Assembly (NCBI GenBank): GCA_029224185.1
Contig: CM055193.1
Location: 14,110,669-14,174,668, forward strand
Origin: Karalla daura
Taxonomy: Eukaryota; Chordata; Actinopteri; Chaetodontiformes; Leiognathidae
Reading direction: 5' to 3'
DNA length: 64,000 nt
The position numbers were made by a program, and so were the translations under genes. Every line of letters starts with the position of its first letter. Within the stretch, counting starts at the first letter, position 1. The notes under the pieces were generated by a model that had not been told where the DNA came from, ran no database searches, and saw only the letters and a program-made list of their open reading frames with translations. Below, piece after piece: positions 14,229-26,351 of this stretch.

Positions 14229-14450
14229 ATCCATCCATCCATCCATCCATCCATCCATCCATCCATCCATGTGTCCGTCCATTATCTTACCCATGTCGTC
14301 GCCTATCCCAATGTACTTGGGGCAAAGGCAGAGAATACACCCTGGATCAGTCTTGTCCATCACAGGACACACACACACTGCTCACTCTCACACTCACATA
14401 GAGGCAATCTACAGTCTCCAATCGGCCTAAGCATGTACAGATTTGGACTA
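14229..14450 (-). repeat. SINE-like copy with a long (ATCC)n tail
   Basis: It begins with about ten ATCC units (14229-14269), then tcttacccatgtcg, gagaatacaccctggatcag, ctcactctcacactcaca and acagtctccaatcggcc. Confidence 0.75.
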
Positions 14451-14989
14451 TTTTTATGATATATTCAATAATACAAATTAAATAGGGAAAATCGTGAGAT
14501 AGAAGCACAGATTGAGAGTAGATTCAAAATATGTAAGAATATTTTCTGGCCTTATTCGTTTTCTACTTTCTTCAAGATTATTCTTCAGGGTGTTGGGAAC
14601 TCCTGACCTACCTGGGCGCTGAGATATGACGCATGTTTTAGAGAAGAAAGGAGCAGCTCCATAAACCTCTGCGTAGGCGTCACAAGATTTTATGATGTAG
14701 AAATCACTCTTTCTGCTGTCAGGGACTCTTTATGGAGGCATTTCAGCTCAAATGGGCTTTTGTGGGTGTGTTTGCATCCATTCATCCACCTGTGTGTACT
14801 TGTGTCTGTGTGGAAATGTGCATATTGTGTGTCATCACGGGGCCAGTTCTTTAATGTGCTCGCCTGCCTGCCAGGCTCTATGTTAAACCCCTGCATTGCA
14901 GCACTGCCAGTGGGATTTCAGCAGGCGCAGCCCTTTTTTTTTTTTTTTTTTTTTTTTTTCTCCTTCCTTCTCCTAACCCTCCATCCTCA
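14451..14989. other. Non-coding DNA with a 26-T run
   Basis: The poly(T) tract is at 14934-14959. It could be the reverse of a retroposon A tail, but no retroposed gene is seen beside it. Confidence 0.5.
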
Positions 14990-15224
14990 CAATAGAGAGA
15001 TTAAATTTGGGCCAGATCCCTCCTGCGTGGAAAGCTCCTCGCTCACACATGCACCATCTCCCAGTGTTCATACGCTACGCTCCAGAGAGCGCAGGGCAGC
15101 TGAGAGCCCCCCAAAAGTCTCCTGTAGGCTCCCTCGGCCCCACATGAATCCCTCCTCCTATGTCTGAGTGCGAGCAGCAGTCATGGAGAGCCACGTGTCT
15201 TGGAGACAGACACAGCCAGAGAGT

Positions 15225-15255
<31 letters not shown>

Positions 15256-15300
15256 CAAAAGAAAACATGGGATCCTCGAGGGTTCAGCCATTCAAGTGCT
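14990..15300 (+). promoter_or_regulatory. Alternative candidate promoter / leader region
   Basis: Moderately GC-rich unique sequence (15010-15220) runs into a GA tract (15229-15255), resembling a vertebrate 5' leader. No convincing donor follows directly. It lies 3.6 kb upstream of the candidate exon at 18910. Confidence 0.2.
15229..15255. repeat. (GA)n microsatellite
   Basis: An uninterrupted GA dinucleotide run. Confidence 0.95.
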
Positions 15301-17649
15301 GTCTTAGAGGCTGCACAGTAATCTTGTTAAAGACCGGAAAAGGCTCTGTAGTTGGGTGCCGAGCGACTTCTCCACTTGTTTGGACTACACCGGTCCTCCT
15401 CATCAAACAGAGATCAATTCCAGAATAAGAGGCAGAATAAATCGGGAGGATGTGGTTTCTCTTGGACGGCGGTTTGATTTCAGCAGTTTGGAATATCAGT
15501 GGAAAGCTTTATTTCAAGTCTCCGAACGACTTGTTTAATCAATGAGACAAGCTCAGAGTCATGGCCAGAGTCAATAAAACCAGCCGCCGGCTTGGACAGA
15601 TCTTCTCTTAAAAAGACTCAACACCATGAACTCGATGTTACGAAATGGAAGATGAGAGAATGATATGATAATGCGGTGGAGATGACAATGCCTTGATGTT
15701 AACTGTAGGGAAACTTCTAGCAAGAATTGTCAATGAGGGTAACCTGAAGACCCAATGACTTTAGTATTGTGCAGCAATGCAGCAAAATATGGCTTCATAT
15801 TAATGTATGGATAAATAAGCAAGCATATCGTATTTGATATAAGAGTTTATACTAACTGTCAACTGCGCCTTTTTTGACTGTGGCTCCGCCCACTTCAGAA
15901 CAGCGAATAATGTGAGAAAATGGTGAATACAGACATGAGGAGTGTAGCTGTATGCCAAAAAATCATGGTTCTGGTACATACCTTGGTTTTAGGGTCACGG
16001 TTTGCTTCACTTTTGGTACAGTAAGGAAACAAAATGAAAAACTTCCCATTTTAGCAGGGGCTGTGATTAGATGGTCAGGTTACTGTTACAGACTACCACA
16101 GTAGCCAATGTATTATATGTATATATATGTATAAAGCCTTTACAGAAATTTGAGCGTACAAAATTTTGACAGTATTTAAGTATTTCGAATAATACAACAA
16201 AAATGTAATAGCTGAAAATGTTCTGTCGGTATTTTCCCCAAAATAAATATTTATCTGTCAGCTCATAGTTCAGGTTTTTGCCAAGGGCACGTTGTGGCTT
16301 ATTCCGACCTGTTAGAGCCACTTCGTCATCTACGATTCCTTCTACGAGTCTGGGAATTCCTTTGCATCCAGCGACACCTGCATTAATGATTTTACTTATC
16401 AATGTTCATTGTGATATGACTTCCCTGCCAGCATAGTTCAACAACGTGGACTTGAAATGAAACCCAAAGGGCGAAGCTTCATTACGGCCCTTTTCGTTTT
16501 TTTCCCTTTTTTTTTTGGTCTGCACAGTCCCTCGGGCACATAAATAGGTGCGGGAAAGATCCAATTATGTTCACCAAGAGGCAATTCCCTTTAACGTGAT
16601 TGTATCTGGGAATCTGCACATTTGGGCCCGTCGCCCCTATCAGCTAGCCAATTTATGATCTTTCAAGATCCGTTTTCTTTTGCCCGAGCGCGGCGTGACC
16701 TCACGTGCGTTCTCGCCGCAGATAAGGCGTCTCCCCTGCCGTTAAGAGGTTATTATATGAGTACACGACGGGCCGGGGCGCTTTAGGATCGAGATTCAAA
16801 TCGTGTGTGATGGATCGTTTCTGTCTTTTGATTCTGAATTCCGTCCTTGTCGTTTGACCTTTTCCGTGTGAATGAAATGCCACTCGTATTGCTGGGGGTG
16901 CCGCAGCGCCAGGCGGCGTCGGAGCAACGCTTCACCTCCTCCTCCGCGTCACCGCGGCCTCTCAGCCTCCTGCAAACGACCGCCGTTGACAGTTTTCGTA
17001 GCGTCTCTATGAGGACTGCGGGTGTGGGGGGAAGCCCTTAAAGAGTCCCCACTGGTCCGCGATCCTCCCGCGTAGCATGAAATTATGTTTCTGCCGCTAA
17101 TGTCTGGAAATGCCGTCAGTCGCTTGTGCTGGAAGTAAAAAGGTCACCGACACGTGATAGAGGAGGCGATTTCTTTCATTGTGTCACTGTTTGTTTTCAG
17201 TGCGGAGATTGTAGCATAGGCACGTGCCATGTGATGTATTTGATGTCAAGGACATTTCAGTAGGCGCAGCGATGTGGGGAGGGAATAAAGTTGCTTCAGG
17301 TATATGTAATGAAAAATGAAGTCGATGTATAATAGAAACAATTGAGAAAAGCTGCTCAAATTGAGTGAACGGTTTTCCTTCAGTGAAGAGCAGAAATTGA
17401 AGTTGGTTATCTCTCCCCGTGGATCTCTTTCATGATACAATTACAATAAAGCAATTAAGTCCAGCCAGTCATGAAATTGATTGTTTTGGGGGAATAAAAA
17501 AAGAAAAGAAAGAAAATAGGTAAATGAAAATGGGTCACAAATAAAACGTCTGCGTTTGAACACGGACAGTCTGACTGATCATAAAAACTCTTTGATCCCC
17601 TCATCAGCTGACGCGGCCCAGACAGTGACTTAGATCTGAGTGTTGTGCC
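15301..17649. other. Non-coding DNA
   Basis: No supported exon. The part from about 16620 to 17090 is relatively CpG-rich but without splice signals that convince me. Confidence 0.5.
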
Positions 17650-18040
17650 TTAAAGCAATTGCTCGACATTCAGGGAGAAGCACGCATTTGCTTTCTTGGC
17701 CACAGTTCGATAAGAGGATCGATACCACTCTGATATCTGTTCCGTCATGATGAAGTTAGCACCTGGAGCTTAGCTTAGCAAGATGCTCCCGTACCGGAGG
17801 GAGACGGCTCTTGGCTCTGTCCAAAGGTTAAAAAAAGAGATGACATAACTCACAGATTGATTTTATCACCTCGTATTATCCTTTTACTAGCTTTGTTTTA
17901 CTATTCTGGCAGAGCCAAGGAAGGTGTTTCCCCGGCTTTGGAGTTATTATTATGCTAAGCCGATCTCACCAGATGCATCTATTATTTGTTTAACTCTTAG
18001 CAGAATAAGATAATTGCTCAAAATCAAACAGTTCATTTAA
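17650..18040. mobile_element. Foldback (inverted-end) non-autonomous element, copy 1
   Basis: The left end (ttaaagcaattgctcgacat) and the reverse of the right end (ttaaatgaactgtttgattt) are related. Inside are agaggatcgataccactctg, gagcttagcttagca and ggctctgtccaaagg, mirrored later by ggcagagccaagg, tatgctaagc and tttaactcttagcagaataa. This is a widespread fish repeat with no coding capacity; its class is unassigned here. Confidence 0.7.
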
Positions 18041-18909
18041 CATTTGAATATGTGAGGGATGATGATGATTATTAAATGTTATTTTCTGGCTTGCTTCTCA
18101 CATAAATTAGTAAATGATTAATCAATGCTCTGAGTTAGTGAGTTCAATATTCAATCTAATAAATGACTATAGACAAATCTTAATTTATGAGACAAAGAGG
18201 TTTGTAATTTCATTAGAGGCTTTATTTTTAAACTATGAAAATGAAAAGAATCTGCAGCTTTGATCACACATTATTTGTCTAGCTGAGCCATTAGTGTTGT
18301 GCAGTTCATTTGTCATCTGCAACTTGGTGTCAGTGCATCACCTCGATGTGCCGACAGTATTTATAAATGGCTTAAGAACTCATCTTTAGAGATAAACACT
18401 GCCTCTGTGACAGAAAACTTCAAAATCACATTTTGGGGATCTGTTTCCTGCGCTCTGAGCTCCCGATGATTCACGGCCAGCTTTCAATAAGGGAGACTCA
18501 TTACAGCAATACTTTGGGAATGAAAATGATTTAATTCAATAACCGGTGAAGCCGCAGTGTGCAATGGGAGGCTGTCAGTGATAATTCATTCGTCCTGCAG
18601 CTTTGTGGATCAAAAACCGCTGCCTCCGGGCATATATCAGCCTGTTTACACGAGAAGGGGACAGCTATCAATAAGATTTCTCTCTTGGCTCAGATACGTT
18701 TTCTTATTTTTTTTTTACTTCTTCTACGAACATGCTGTGCAGCGTCCAGGTTTCAAGTCTCGTTTCCTTCTCTTATCTTTGCTATCTTTTTTATTTTTTG
18801 TTCAGAAATGCTTTTCACAGCAGGTGCACTTAATGCTTTGGATCCCACTGAAATGAGCTTTCACCTGTGTCGTCCAACAATGTGAGCTCACACTGTCTCT
18901 CTCTTTCAG
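18041..18909. other. Non-coding DNA
   Basis: AT-rich. The pyrimidine tract leading to the acceptor at 18909 is at its end. No other feature. Confidence 0.5.
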
Positions 18910-18971
18910 GGTCTGGCAACGTCTTCACTGTGATTACCTGCGGCCACTTTTCCGAGGTTGAAGATTCGGCT
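18910..18971 (+). other. Candidate 62-bp non-coding 5' exon of syt2
   Basis: A strong acceptor (tctctctctttcag ending at 18909) and a strong donor (ggct|gtaagtatc at 18972) flank 62 bases. One frame is open, but the TAA just before the syt2 ATG means it could only be untranslated if joined to coding exon 1. It is supported by splice signals alone. Confidence 0.3.
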
Positions 18972-19478
18972 GTAAGTATCCCGAGCCAGAGTCGCGGCGC
19001 TGTGCCAACGCTGCAAACTCGAAGGTTGTGAGATAGAGAAGGAAAGCGGAGGAGGGTGCAGAGGAGCGGGGGTGGGTGGGGGTTGGAAGGAGGCTCTCCA
19101 CTTCATCAGAGCGGACCAGTGTCATTGCCGTGACCGTCCTCTTTAAGAGGAGACAGATCGCTGCACATTGTTGGATGCCTCCAACCTCTGCAGCTCTGCT
19201 CCACAGAAACATCAGCCATTCCTCGTCGTCTGAGAGATCAGGCCTCGCCTCCGCTCCCTTACTGTCCACTGCAGGCGCAGCCCAGATGGCCCACTGTCCA
19301 CGGCTGGATGCTCCCTGAAACAGCCCAGTAATATAACACTCTGATGAGCTGCAGGGGGAACCTCTGAACACCCTGAGAGGACAACTCCGTTGATTATCAC
19401 TAATTGCTTTGCAGATGTCAGTGCTTCCTGAGGAATGGAGTTGTTCAGACTTCAGACCAAATTATTTCAGGGGGATAA
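18972..19478. other. Non-coding DNA
   Basis: It contains a G-rich stretch (19040-19090). Open frames here (up to 145 codons on -) have no recognisable family. Confidence 0.5.
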
Positions 19479-19746
19479 CCATCCATCCGCTGTCTCGGCT
19501 GGCTGTACACCTAACCAGTGTCACGTAGGTCTGGTGGAGCCTCTCCCAGCACACATACAGTAGGACGAAGGCTGGGAATGCATCTTGGACAGGACGCAGA
19601 CCATTCACTCACTCTCACAAAATCTAGACTAATTAGAGTCCCAATCTACCTAAGCATGCATGATTTTGGAAGCCGCCCATAGAGACCCATCTAGACATAG
19701 GGAGAGCATCCTAGCCTCACACAGAAAGGCTCTCTAGGAGTCAAAT
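19479..19746 (-). repeat. SINE-like copy
   Basis: It starts ccatccatccgctg and carries tggtggagcctctcccagc, cttggacaggacgcagacc and taagcatgcatgattttgga in family order. Confidence 0.65.
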
Positions 19747-20117
19747 TAAAGTCTTAATTACAATGAAAAAGAGAAATAATCTTTGTGGCTGACTCGATTA
19801 GTTTTATTGACCACACAGTGGTGACAGACTCTTACAACATGGCAGCAAAGTATTGTCTGCCAGTCAACTTACTGAGCAAAACTTTATACCAGATGTTCCC
19901 AGTCAATGATGAAGGTCCCACACAAATATTACAATCGGGCACCTTTACTGAAACCCTTCGATTCATTGCTGTCTGCTTGTAAGAATTCACATGGAGCAAT
20001 TTGATGATCAATGTAAGAACCAGTAAAAAGAATCTGAAGAACATGCATGGTACATTTTCTTCCACATCACCAAGCCACCATGTTGGCCTATTTTAGGGAA
20101 ATATGTTGGGGTTAAAC
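19747..20117. other. Non-coding DNA
   Basis: Nothing recognised. Confidence 0.5.
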
Positions 20118-20347
20118 ACGGCTCAGGGGCAGCACAGTCATCCACTCTTAGAAAGGTCAGCGGTTCGATCCCAGGCCCTGCGGCCTACATGTCAAAGTAC
20201 CATTGGAGAAGATACCGAGTCCCAAAGTGCTGCTGTGTGTATTGTTAAAGCTACGGCCTGAGCAGAGGGAGCACGTATGGCGTCTTCTGCCACCAGTAAA
20301 TGAATGGGAGTGATTGGGAGTGAATGCGACTTAAGCTCTTCGAGTCT
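20118..20347 (+). repeat. Second SINE family, copy 1
   Basis: It begins gctcaggggcagcacagtca and contains gtcagcggttcgatcccagg, a good Pol III B-box match. It continues cctacatgtcaaagtacc, gaagataccgagtccc and gaatgggagtgaatgcgac. A related reverse copy is at 30347-30471. Confidence 0.65.
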
Positions 20348-23300
20348 AGCAAACATGTGAGCGCTGCGCCATGTGTTAACAGATAGCAGCGTTGCATAAT
20401 CTTGTGATCTGGACTCCGCTAGATGTCAGCGTGAGATGTCTTGTGTTGGGTTTTCCCCGCTCTCCCATCTGCTCTCGGAGAAGTGTGGAGCGTGCCAGGG
20501 GAGGTGGGGGGGGGGCCCACTGCAGCGTGTAGCCGACAGGAAAAGGCGTGGCATGGGACGAAGGTTCAGCCCACTGTGAACAAGCCTGATTTACTGCGAG
20601 GATCGGCTCTTTCTGCGTGCGCCCATCTACGTCGTAGCCCTGCGCAGTCCGGCACTCAGCTGATTAATCAGAGTCATCTCCGTGAGTGATGGAAGCTCCA
20701 GTGCCTCCGGGGCGGCTGCAGGAAAAGCTAATAAACCCCCCAGCGGACAATAGCCACGCCTGGGAGGACGCTCGCCGGCCGCCACTTTCAAGCCGCTGCA
20801 GCCATCTGCCATTATTCAGCCCTGGCTGCCCTGTGTCAGCCGCGTCGTTATTAACATTGATCAGCTTCACATCCACCGAATGAGAATTCACGCCCTAGGG
20901 ACTGGCGGCGCACAATTAGTTATTTGAATATGCAGCACCATTAGAGGCTGTAGCTCTTAATAAATTCATAGTGGCGCTATATATATATATATTTTTCCCT
21001 TACGACAGAGATGTAGTTTTTCCTAGCAACTGGGGGAAGGCACATAAATTCTGCTTTATGTGGTCTAGAGCGAGGCGCCATGATGAGCAAGTCTTTCTAT
21101 CTTAAGAGGATGAAACATAAACAACTTTTAAACCTGCAACTGACACATTTTTTTCAGTCACTGGGGAGGCAGATGAAACAAGCAATGCACATGAATTTCC
21201 CCTTCTTAAGGTTACGGGCGAACTGTAAACATGTGAATTCAGCAGCAGTCCCGTTAGTGCATGCAGAGGCGAAGATGAAGCATCATTATCACGAGCAGTT
21301 GTTTGTCTGCCGACCAAATTAAAATGTAACATTGAGTCAGTTACAAGCTGCTACATAATGCGCCGCTCTCTTCAGCTTGTTGACATCTTTGTCTGCCTGC
21401 TGTTTTGATGTTGAGCAAAAATAACACAACGAATGGTCCAAATGAACCAAAACAATCAGCTGAAAGATGCTTAGGCAGAATCCGGGGTTAGAACAACAGT
21501 TTGTATTGTGCATAAAAATGAGAATTAGCATGAAAGCACTCACCTCTGAAACACTGTGCTTCAACATTTGTATATGTTACATGAAATATTTAAAACCGAC
21601 AAGGTCTCCGATATCAACGACCATCTGTCTCTGAGATAAAATAGCTTTGAACACAACTGACGCATCAGAATTACCAAATCTATCTGGCTTACTTTTGCTG
21701 TCACTCAACAAAATTCAGAGAAAATGGAGTAAAATGTAAATCACGACTTCCTAAATCTCCCCTCACAAAGCGAGAGAGGCGTTATTGCGCCTCATCATAT
21801 CTGCGGTACTGCATCCCAGCACAGACCCGGCTTCAGATCTAATCCCCGACCGCCGGTAGCAGCGTTGCACATTTACCAACATACACAAAAGGCGGCGCTG
21901 GCTAAAAAGATCTGGAGATCGGCGACAGCACAGCTCTGCTGCCTCCTGCTTAAGGCCAGTACAGATATAAATCCTGCAACTTCTCTCAATAATAAAGAAG
22001 ATGGAGTCGATTGTCATGCATGCGCTCTGCATCTATTTTTTTTATGCATGTGGAGCGTTTGGATCAATATCCTATTATTTTGTCTCCAGCTGAGTCTTTC
22101 TCTTTTCTTTGCCGTCCGTCGTGCTTTCCTATTTCTGCTCTGCTCTAGTTAAAAAATAAAATCAGCTCTGGATCTGAGGTACCAAGCTTGTAAAACCACA
22201 GCTGTGCGGCTGAAATCCTTGCACTGGAAAACACATGGTGTTACATGTGATTTTTGTGTAAAAAACGGTGGGCCGGGCGCTGCATTTTAATGGCTTCCCA
22301 GAGCCATTGACTGCACAGCGTTAATACAGGCAGCACATCACGCATGCCTTATTAAATATGTATTCCAAGTTGCACTGAATCTCTCCGGAGACTTGGCCTG
22401 TTTAGTTCAAAGTGAGGTCTGTGAGTTTTTCATTTTGCTCAATGAAATGGTGCCGATGATTACTGGATTCTCGGCGTATCTGAGGTCTGCCGGAGCCGTA
22501 GTCACACAGCATAAAACCACAGCGCGGCCATTCATACTTGTCATCTGCGGCTACAAATCGTTAGGCCTCTGTGTTTTCGTGTCACGCGGGACAGGTGCCA
22601 GTGCCGCTCTCCCCGGGTTTACCCAGCATGCCATGAATCTCATTTGGATCAATAGCCTGTTCCCACTCAGACACTGAATTAGACCTGCCTGGGTTTCAGG
22701 GCACTGGGCTGAGTAAGATGACTCTTCCAATGTGGAAAATAGCGCAGGAATACACCCTTCTGCAGGCGAGCTTTTCATAGATTCAGCAGCGAGGATTAAA
22801 TGTCGCACCACGCTGGCGATGGCAGCTGGGTCCAGACCGAGGCAGAAAGCTGTTTTTACTTTCACTCTGTGCAAAAACAATACAGAGGCTTGAAAGGTGA
22901 CTCTTACTATACAGACTTACAGTATACTGTACACGTGCAGGAGTTATGTCCCCTCCTCTCGTCATACCGATTAAGATGAGTACAGTGTGTTTAGAACTAG
23001 ATGCCCACTTTAAAATTAAAGGGGAAAGTTGGCCGTTGTATGGGATGGATTTGAGTCAATGTTTTTTATATTGCTCCTGATTGGTGCCAAGAACCAGTAG
23101 AGCAAAGCTTTGGGAAGACCACTTAGATGCTGGATCTCTATCAGTTTATTGTACTCATAAATGTGCATTTGTGTTGTTGTTCAAATGAGGCATCAAACCT
23201 TCATCAGATCAGATAGTCTTGGGGAGCTGTTCTTTCAATATGAACGCCGACAAAGATGTCAAGCAAGTCTTTCTAACAGTTTTATTCGTGTACTGCATTT

Positions 23301-25223
23301 TTCGCAATACTGGGTCTGTACAAATTGTATTAATTTAGCGCTCTGATATCTAGGCTTCTCAGAATTGGAGTTTCGTCGTATTTCGTGCATTCGTGGCACA
23401 AATCTGCTGTGAAATACTTGTATAACCAGTTGGACAAAATGCATTGTGGGACATGAGTCACTTTGTCATGAAGCTAGATCTGCTTACGGGAGAGAGATGG
23501 TGGAGGCAGATGAACCATGTTGCCTTGCACTCGTATTGTGTATTTTTTTACCTATAAGGTTTTCCTGGCAGCTTTAGCTTGGTTCACATCAGATGACAGC
23601 AGAGAAGTGACAGCTCCTAAAGACGTTAGCTCAGTTGCAGCAGCTGTTGCATCAGAACCGGGGGGGCATTGCTTCACTCAGAGAAGAGCGAAGAAACGCA
23701 ATGAAGCCATTTCTCAGCGGACGTGATGTTTCCACTGCCCGGCCGATTGGTAACCCACTGCTACATCATATGGTTTGTTGATCTCGTCCAAGTTGGACGG
23801 TGATCGACAGATTGTTCATCTCATCAGCTGCCAAGAGTCTGTCCCTCTCTTAACAGTTTCACAACAGTGTCTGTGGATGTTGATGCGAGGAAAAGTCTAC
23901 TATATTTTCATCTGAGCAATTTGAGCTATGTTCAAGGCGTAGATCTTCTGTGATGCTGGGTTCTTTTCTGCTTTTGATGGTGTGATGAGACAACTTGTGT
24001 TGGGCAAGTTCCTGGCTGGCAACCCTTAAAGTAACGAGGAAATAATAGCTCCAACAATCTGTGTCGGCTAAAGGAAAAAAGATGAGGTTTTTCCTTAAAA
24101 TGCAAAGCTTTATATTTGTCCCCCCACCTCCAAAATGAATTAAAACACAGCGATGAGCCGCAGCATTGTGCTGGGTGACATGTTCCCTGTGTGTGATGGA
24201 TTTGAGTCTTGAGTCAGGCTGACGTTCACCGTCCCCGGTGCAGTGAAATACCTGCTTCAAATTGAATGTGAATCAATAGGCAGCAGAAAATAGCCATGTG
24301 CAAATGCACCACTTATGCTCCTTGGAGCTATAATGTCCAGGAAATCCACATTTTGTTATTGTTTTATTTTTGTCAGGATTTTATGTTTTTAGGATTTAAG
24401 TCTGTCGGATAGAGAAATAAGCTTGACCCCTCTGACAGGACAGAGAAATAACAGGGTATTGCAACACCTATTGTTGCTTTTTATGTTCACATTGGATTTG
24501 TACTTAATGTGCAGAGTTGTTCTTATCTCATCTTTCTTCATGTAATGTAATATTGTGGCAGTTTCACCTCCCCCTATAATTACCAGATCACGTCTAATTC
24601 AAAACCAGGTAAAACATACATTACTGCCTGAACACAAAGCTTAGAAATCATATTGCCACAGACAGGTAACAAATTGCACTCCCACCCCTACAGTTGTATG
24701 TTTTGAGATTGCAAAAAGCCATCTCTCTCTCTTTCCATCTCTCTCTCTCTCTCTCTCTCCTTTTTTCCAATTTTTACTGATTGAGACTTTATTGATTTCT
24801 TGTTCGAGTGCTCATTGCTGGCCAATAAGAAGGGCGATTCACTTAGGGGACGATGATAATTCTCGGTGACACGCGGTAATACCCGGAGGGCTCCAAACTG
24901 TCTGGTCCAGTGTTGGTGTTAAGCGAAGAAGTGCGTCACATCTTGTCATTAAACAAGCTGATTTACACAGTAGTATGACATCTGTAAGGGTGGAAAAAGC
25001 CGCTGTAAGTTAAAGGGCTTCGATTGTGACTGTAAGGCAAGTAATTCTGGATCAGAATTTATTTTTCTGATATTTCTTTTTTCGTTTTTTGCAAGGATTG
25101 TAGTTGAAACCCTGTCGTCCATAAGCTTCAGGTGCTTACATGTGGTGGTCTGAAAAAGAAAACAACAACAAAAAAACATGTTGGTCAGCGAAAGGTTTTT
25201 AAATTCTTACAAAATCCATTCCC

Positions 25224-25225
<2 letters not shown>
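20348..25225. other. Non-coding DNA
   Basis: A short AT tract (20981-20993) and a (CT)n tract (24722-24760). A GC-rich portion lies at 20440-20890. No supported exon. Confidence 0.5.
24722..24760. repeat. (CT)n microsatellite
   Basis: CT dinucleotides with one TTCCA interruption. Confidence 0.9.

Positions 25226-25279
<54 letters not shown>
25226..25279. repeat. (CA)n microsatellite
   Basis: A perfect CA run of about 54 bp, which creates long His-Thr or Val-Cys reading frames that are not genes. Confidence 0.97.
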
Positions 25280-25280
<1 letters not shown>

Positions 25281-25559
25281 ATACCCTGTTAGTCTCTGTT
25301 GCAGGATTAAATTCTTCCTTGATGACAGTGGGAGTGGTGCAAGTCCAGAGACATAATTCAGATAAATGGCTTGAGATGGCAAGAGCAAGAAGAGATCCAG
25401 CAGCAGTCTACTGCTGCGGTAAGCACACGGCAAATGACAGGCTTCTGCTTGTCTTTGTCCTATTATCTAGAGGTCTCATCTACAGTACAGTGGCTTTTTC
25501 TCCACTCTGTTTATTTATTCACAATCCACTCTTTTTTTCATGCAGTTGCAGCCTTGTCA

Positions 25560-26310
25560 GCTCTGCAATGTATTCAGTCTCCCCCCCTCCACCTCCACCC
25601 CTCCCCTCCATCACCTCGAGCAGCGGTTCTGCTTGAACAAGGGTGTGGGTGCCGAGGTCGGATGCATCTGGACTACCCCCCCCACACCCCAACCCCCCCC
25701 TCCCCCACACCCCCAACACCCCCCCACCCCCTACACTCCTTTTTCTCTCTCTCTATGCGTAGGACCGCAGATGTAGGTGGGGGGGCACCACATATTGCTG
25801 CATGCAGCACCTTGTGAGCGGCATCACAAATCAGCCGGCGGAGTGTAGAGTGAAGGAGCCGGGGCGGATTGAGGGGAGAGAGAGAGATGGAGAAAGATGG
25901 AGAGAAAGCGAAAAAGGGGAAGGGAGAGGAAAGGAGAGAAAGACAGAGAAGAGAGAGAGAGGAGGAGGGGGGATCCTTTCAGTGACAGAGATAGAAAGAG
26001 TGGAGAGAGTGAGGAGGAGGAGGAGGAGGAGGGGATTGAGAGAAACAGAGGTGGGGGTAGTCACAGAGAGAATGAGTGAGCACGCGTGTGTGTGTGAGCG
26101 TGTGTGTGCGTGTGCATGTGTGTGTGTGTGTGGGAGAACAAGTAGTGCTGCAGTGGAGACAGTGCGAGGAGGACTGCAGTTTCTGCTGCTGATGGGAGAG
26201 CGGTCGAGGGACGTTATTAAGGCATTGTAACATTAACCCTAAGTGCCTCTTTGGTGAATGGGTTAGCTTGTTGTGGAGAACAGGATTACGGAATTGCGGT
26301 AGTGCTGGTA
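25560..26310 (+). promoter_or_regulatory. Candidate syt2 promoter and first exon region
   Basis: A C-rich block (about 25675-25733) is followed by a polypurine GA/GGA block (about 25865-26070) and a TG tract (26086-26132). Then comes unique sequence ending in a usable donor, gtgctg|gtaagg at about 26308. GA-rich leaders are common at vertebrate neuronal promoters. No TATA box stands out. This is inference from composition and one splice signal. Confidence 0.3.
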
Positions 26311-26323
26311 AGGGTGATTTTTC

Positions 26324-26351
26324 AACTCTCTCTCTCTCTCTCTCTCTCTCT
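26324..26351. repeat. (CT)n microsatellite
   Basis: A CT run just after the candidate donor at 26308. Confidence 0.95.

Noticed and set aside
18934..19371. 145-codon - strand frame overlapping the candidate 5' exon
   Set aside because: No recognisable domain; it is antisense to the splice signals.
20160..20180. tRNA gene suggested by a good B box (ggttcgatccc)
   Set aside because: No cloverleaf arms could be drawn around it, and a second copy at 30347-30471 shows it is the head of a SINE.
25178..25636. 152-codon + strand frame through the CA repeat
   Set aside because: Its core is the translation of a CA microsatellite; the rest is low complexity.
25802..26230. 142-codon Arg/Glu-rich frame
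   Set aside because: It is the translation of a polypurine GA/GGA tract and has no domain.
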